From Rhizobiales bacterium dw_265 (lineage in GTDB: Bacteria > Pseudomonadota > Alphaproteobacteria > Micropepsales > Micropepsaceae), in the NCBI GenBank assembly GCA_018449595.1, contig JAAVUU010000002.1:372001-436000 (forward strand): 64,000 nt of DNA. Direction: 5' to 3'. Shown here one piece after another: positions 62,120 to 64,000 of this stretch. The translations under genes and the position numbers were made by a program. The notes beneath the pieces were generated by a model. It made no database searches, was not told the origin of the DNA, and saw nothing but the letters and a program-made list of their open reading frames with translations. Within the stretch, counting starts at the first letter, position 1. Each line of letters opens with the position of its first letter.

Positions 62120-62646
62120 ATTTTCGCTTCGGCAATATAATTGTTCGGGCAAAAAAAGAGTCCCCCTTCCCTCCCGGCATCAATCATTTCAAATACTTCC
62201 AGAATCCTATCCACAAATCCCACGCTTCTCTCACACGTCTGCGCCCATTCTAGCATGGCCGGAGGCGGTGTTGATAAGCAGTCTGCGGTGTCCCTTTGTA
62301 CCGGAGGCCGGATTTCTAACGTCAATTCAGTATAGTGTCCCCGGAATTTCCGGGAATTTCCGGAATTTGCGAGTTCTCGAAGCCAGAGATTATAATACTG
62401 TTCGTTGTGATTTTCGCCTATCAAGGCATTGATCGTCTCAGATTCGCGGCGGCAAATGGGTTGCTTCGCAGAGCACAAGAGGCAAAGCAGTATACCAGCA
62501 CCCTTGACCATCATCTCGTCGAGGCGTGATAGATTTTCTATTTTGGCAAGATCTGGTGTCTGTCTTACATAGGTAGTCAAATCCTTACGCAACATACGCC
62601 AGGCAGTTGTGCCCGCTAGGGTGAGGGTCTTCAAATCTTTCGCCAT
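62116..62646 (-). CDS. Hypothetical protein between ntrX and dat, with an embedded repeat
   Basis: 176 residues, no signal peptide. Helical N-terminal part (LKTLTLAGTTAWRMLRKDLTTY, IENLSRLDEMMVKGAGILLCLL) and a helical C-terminal part (TCERSVGFVDRILEVFEMIDAG). Overlap ATGA with dat supports translation. Base use is less GC-rich than the neighbours, and the stretch 62343-62370 carries a near-tandem repeat (GGAATTTCC units, 10-bp period) next to CAGTATAGTGTCCCC, so part of the frame may have come from a small mobile repeat. No function is recognised. Confidence 0.55.
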   Translation of the reverse strand: MAKDLKTLTLAGTTAWRMLRKDLTTYVRQTPDLAKIENLSRLDEMMVKGAGILLCLLCSAKQPICRRESETINALIGENHNEQYYNLWLRELANSGNSRKFRGHYTELTLEIRPPVQRDTADCLSTPPPAMLEWAQTCERSVGFVDRILEVFEMIDAGREGGLFFCPNNYIAEAKI

Positions 62647-62671
62647 TCGGTTATCCCAGCGTTTTAGCGCC

Positions 62672-64000
62672 TCAGTTCGGGAAGCTCTGCACGCCGCCCA
62701 CGCCCAGGGATTTCAGCTTGCGGTGCAGCGCCGAGCGCTCCATGCCGATGAAGGCGGCGGTGCGGGAGATGTTGCCGCCGAAGCGGTTGATCTGGGCCAT
62801 CAGGTAATCGCGCTCGAAGATTTCGCGCGCCTCGCGCAGCGGCAGCGAGATCACCAGGTCGCCCGACTTGGACCCCGCCATGCCCGAGCCCAGGTCGGTG
62901 GGCAGGAGGTCGGCGGTCACCGCCTCGGTGACATCGTCGCTGGCGAGAATGAGCAGCCGCTCCACGATGTTGCGCAACTGGCGGACATTGCCCGGCCAGC
63001 CATGGGTCTGCAGCACCGCCATGGCGTCGTCGCCGATGATGCGCATCGGCAGTCCGCCCGCCGCCGACAGCCGCTTCATGAAATGGCCGACCAGCACCGG
63101 AATGTCGTCGCGGCGCTCGGCCAGCGAGGGGATGCGTACCGGCACCACATTCAGCCGGTGATACAGGTCTTCGCGGAAGCGCCCGGCCTCGGTTTCGGCG
63201 CGCAGGTCGCGCGTGGTGGAGCAGATCACCCGCGCATCCACCTGCACCCGGCTCTGGCCGCCGACGCGGGTGAAGGTCTGGTCGATCAGAACCCGCAGGA
63301 TCTTTCCTTGCGTCTCCAGCGGCATGTCGGCCACCTCGTCCAGGTACAGCGTGCCGTTATGCGCCAGTTCGAACAGCCCGGTCTTGCGTGGGCCGTCGGC
63401 GGTTTCGATGCCGAACAGTTCGGCTTCCAGCCGGTCGGGCTCCATGGTGGCGCAGTTGATGGCGACAAAGGCATTGGCGGCGCGGCGCGAGCGGGCATGG
63501 ATCAGCCGCGCCGCCACTTCCTTGCCCGAGCCGGCGGGGCCGGCGATCAGCACCCGGCTGTTGGTGGGGGCGATCTTGTCGATCAGCACGCGCAACTGGG
63601 CGATGGTGGGGGAATTGCCCACCAACTCGCCCTCGTCGCCGGTCTTGAGTTTCAGTTCCTGCACTTCGCGCTTCAGCCGCGCCGCTTCCAGCGCGCGCTC
63701 GACCACATGCAGCAGGCGATCGGCCTTGAACGGCTTTTCGACAAAGTCATAGGCGCCCTTCTTGATCGAGGCGACGGCGGTCTCGATGGTGCCATGGCCC
63801 GAAATCATCACCACCGGCAGGTCGGGCTGCTCGCGCTTGACGGTTTCCAGGATCTCGATGCCGTCCAGCTTGCTGCCCTGCAGCCAGATGTCCAGCACCA
63901 GCAGCTGCGGGCGGCGGGCGCGGATGGCGGTCAAAGCGGAGTCGGAATCCCCGGCGACGCGGGTGGTATAGCCCTCGTCATGCAGGATTCCCGCGACCAG
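62672..64000 (-). CDS. ntrX: NtrX-type response regulator, 5' end outside window
   Basis: The frame is open up to the last base of the window, so the N-terminus is missing. A receiver domain with phospho-Asp in LLVLDIWLQGSKLDGIEIL, followed by an AAA+ domain with Walker A LIAGPAGSGKEVAARL and Walker B-type TLYLDEVADMPLE, and a Fis-type HTH at the end (NISRTAAFIGMERSALHRKLKSLGV). The GAFTGA sigma54 loop is replaced (ELFGIETADGPRKTGLFELA), as in NtrX proteins. Partner kinase NtrY would lie outside the window. Controls nitrogen, envelope or oxygen-related genes in alphaproteobacteria. Gene order with dat, hfq, hflX supports the call. Confidence 0.9.
   Translation of the reverse strand: MVAGILHDEGYTTRVAGDSDSALTAIRARRPQLLVLDIWLQGSKLDGIEILETVKREQPDLPVVMISGHGTIETAVASIKKGAYDFVEKPFKADRLLHVVERALEAARLKREVQELKLKTGDEGELVGNSPTIAQLRVLIDKIAPTNSRVLIAGPAGSGKEVAARLIHARSRRAANAFVAINCATMEPDRLEAELFGIETADGPRKTGLFELAHNGTLYLDEVADMPLETQGKILRVLIDQTFTRVGGQSRVQVDARVICSTTRDLRAETEAGRFREDLYHRLNVVPVRIPSLAERRDDIPVLVGHFMKRLSAAGGLPMRIIGDDAMAVLQTHGWPGNVRQLRNIVERLLILASDDVTEAVTADLLPTDLGSGMAGSKSGDLVISLPLREAREIFERDYLMAQINRFGGNISRTAAFIGMERSALHRKLKSLGVGGVQSFPN

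Noticed and set aside
62343-62370. GGAATTTCC tandem as a short CRISPR-like or operator array
   Set aside because: Only three units, ten-base period and within an open frame, so it is neither a CRISPR nor a convincing operator set.

Overview
This is a GC-rich chromosomal window with no rRNA, no CRISPR array, no recognisable transposase or integrase, and one tRNA. Two core blocks point to an alphaproteobacterium. At 58.7-64 kb the order ntrX - (small ORF) - dat - hfq - hflX - mazG matches the usual alphaproteobacterial order downstream of the ntrY/ntrX genes. At 44.2-49.6 kb rlpA - dac - tmk - holB - tatD - MBL hydrolase is also a typical alphaproteobacterial run. An exact match to the rhizobial Irr box consensus in front of katG agrees with this. 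The accessory content (Planctomycete-type cytochrome/DUF1552 pair, DUF6152/DUF6644 module, many secreted cupins and quinoproteins) suggests a free-living soil or freshwater heterotroph. The genus cannot be told from the sequence alone.

Layout. 0-10.8 kb: 3' end of valS, an old-yellow-enzyme reductase, small exported proteins, katG behind a Fur-family operator, ilvD, an exported M19 dipeptidase and a NodB-type deacetylase. 10.8-17.3 kb: a five-gene minus-strand glycan operon in which every junction is a 4-bp stop/start overlap. It encodes a TPR/GT41 O-GlcNAc-transferase-like protein, a GT2 glycosyltransferase, a CofD/YvcK-GT2 fusion, a sugar-nucleotidyltransferase and a nucleotide-sugar epimerase. 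17.4-19.6 kb: divergent from it, a SLOG/TRAF-binding-type/cyclase signalling protein. 19.6-25.1 kb: an RND efflux operon (MFP-RND-DoxX) with a divergent TetR repressor and a palindromic operator. 25-25.7 kb: a broken exported-protein gene. 25.9-30.2 kb: the DUF1592-type cytochrome and DUF1552 pair. 30.2-33 kb: a GAF-GAF-PAS adenylate cyclase with a coiled-coil partner. 33.3-39.9 kb: a cytochrome c, a DUF6152/DUF6644 membrane module, a secreted protein of unknown role, a TlpA-like thioredoxin protein, an FAD/NAD(P)-binding protein and another secreted protein. 40-44.1 kb: an Rrf2 regulator, an MscS channel flanked by related sequence, a divergent SDR/AraC pair, and tRNA-Ser(TGA) next to an interrupted duplicate of its own 5' end.

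49.6-57.8 kb is the most unusual metabolic region. Eight consecutive genes all encode proteins with export signals: three paralogous two-domain cupins, a small cupin, a Tat-exported DapA-family aldolase, a Tat-exported sugar-isomerase-type TIM barrel, a CHRD protein and a quinoprotein dehydrogenase with an N-terminal cytochrome c. They look like one envelope-located oxidative pathway for an unknown substrate.

The strongest candidates for undescribed biology are that exported pathway, the CofD/YvcK-glycosyltransferase fusion and its operon, and the SLOG/TRAF-binding/cyclase protein. Intergenic DNA also carries two copies of a composite palindromic repeat (8440-8529 and 59478-59553) and one copy of a second hairpin family (1629-1662). 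Function calls come from motif recognition by eye; no database search was run.
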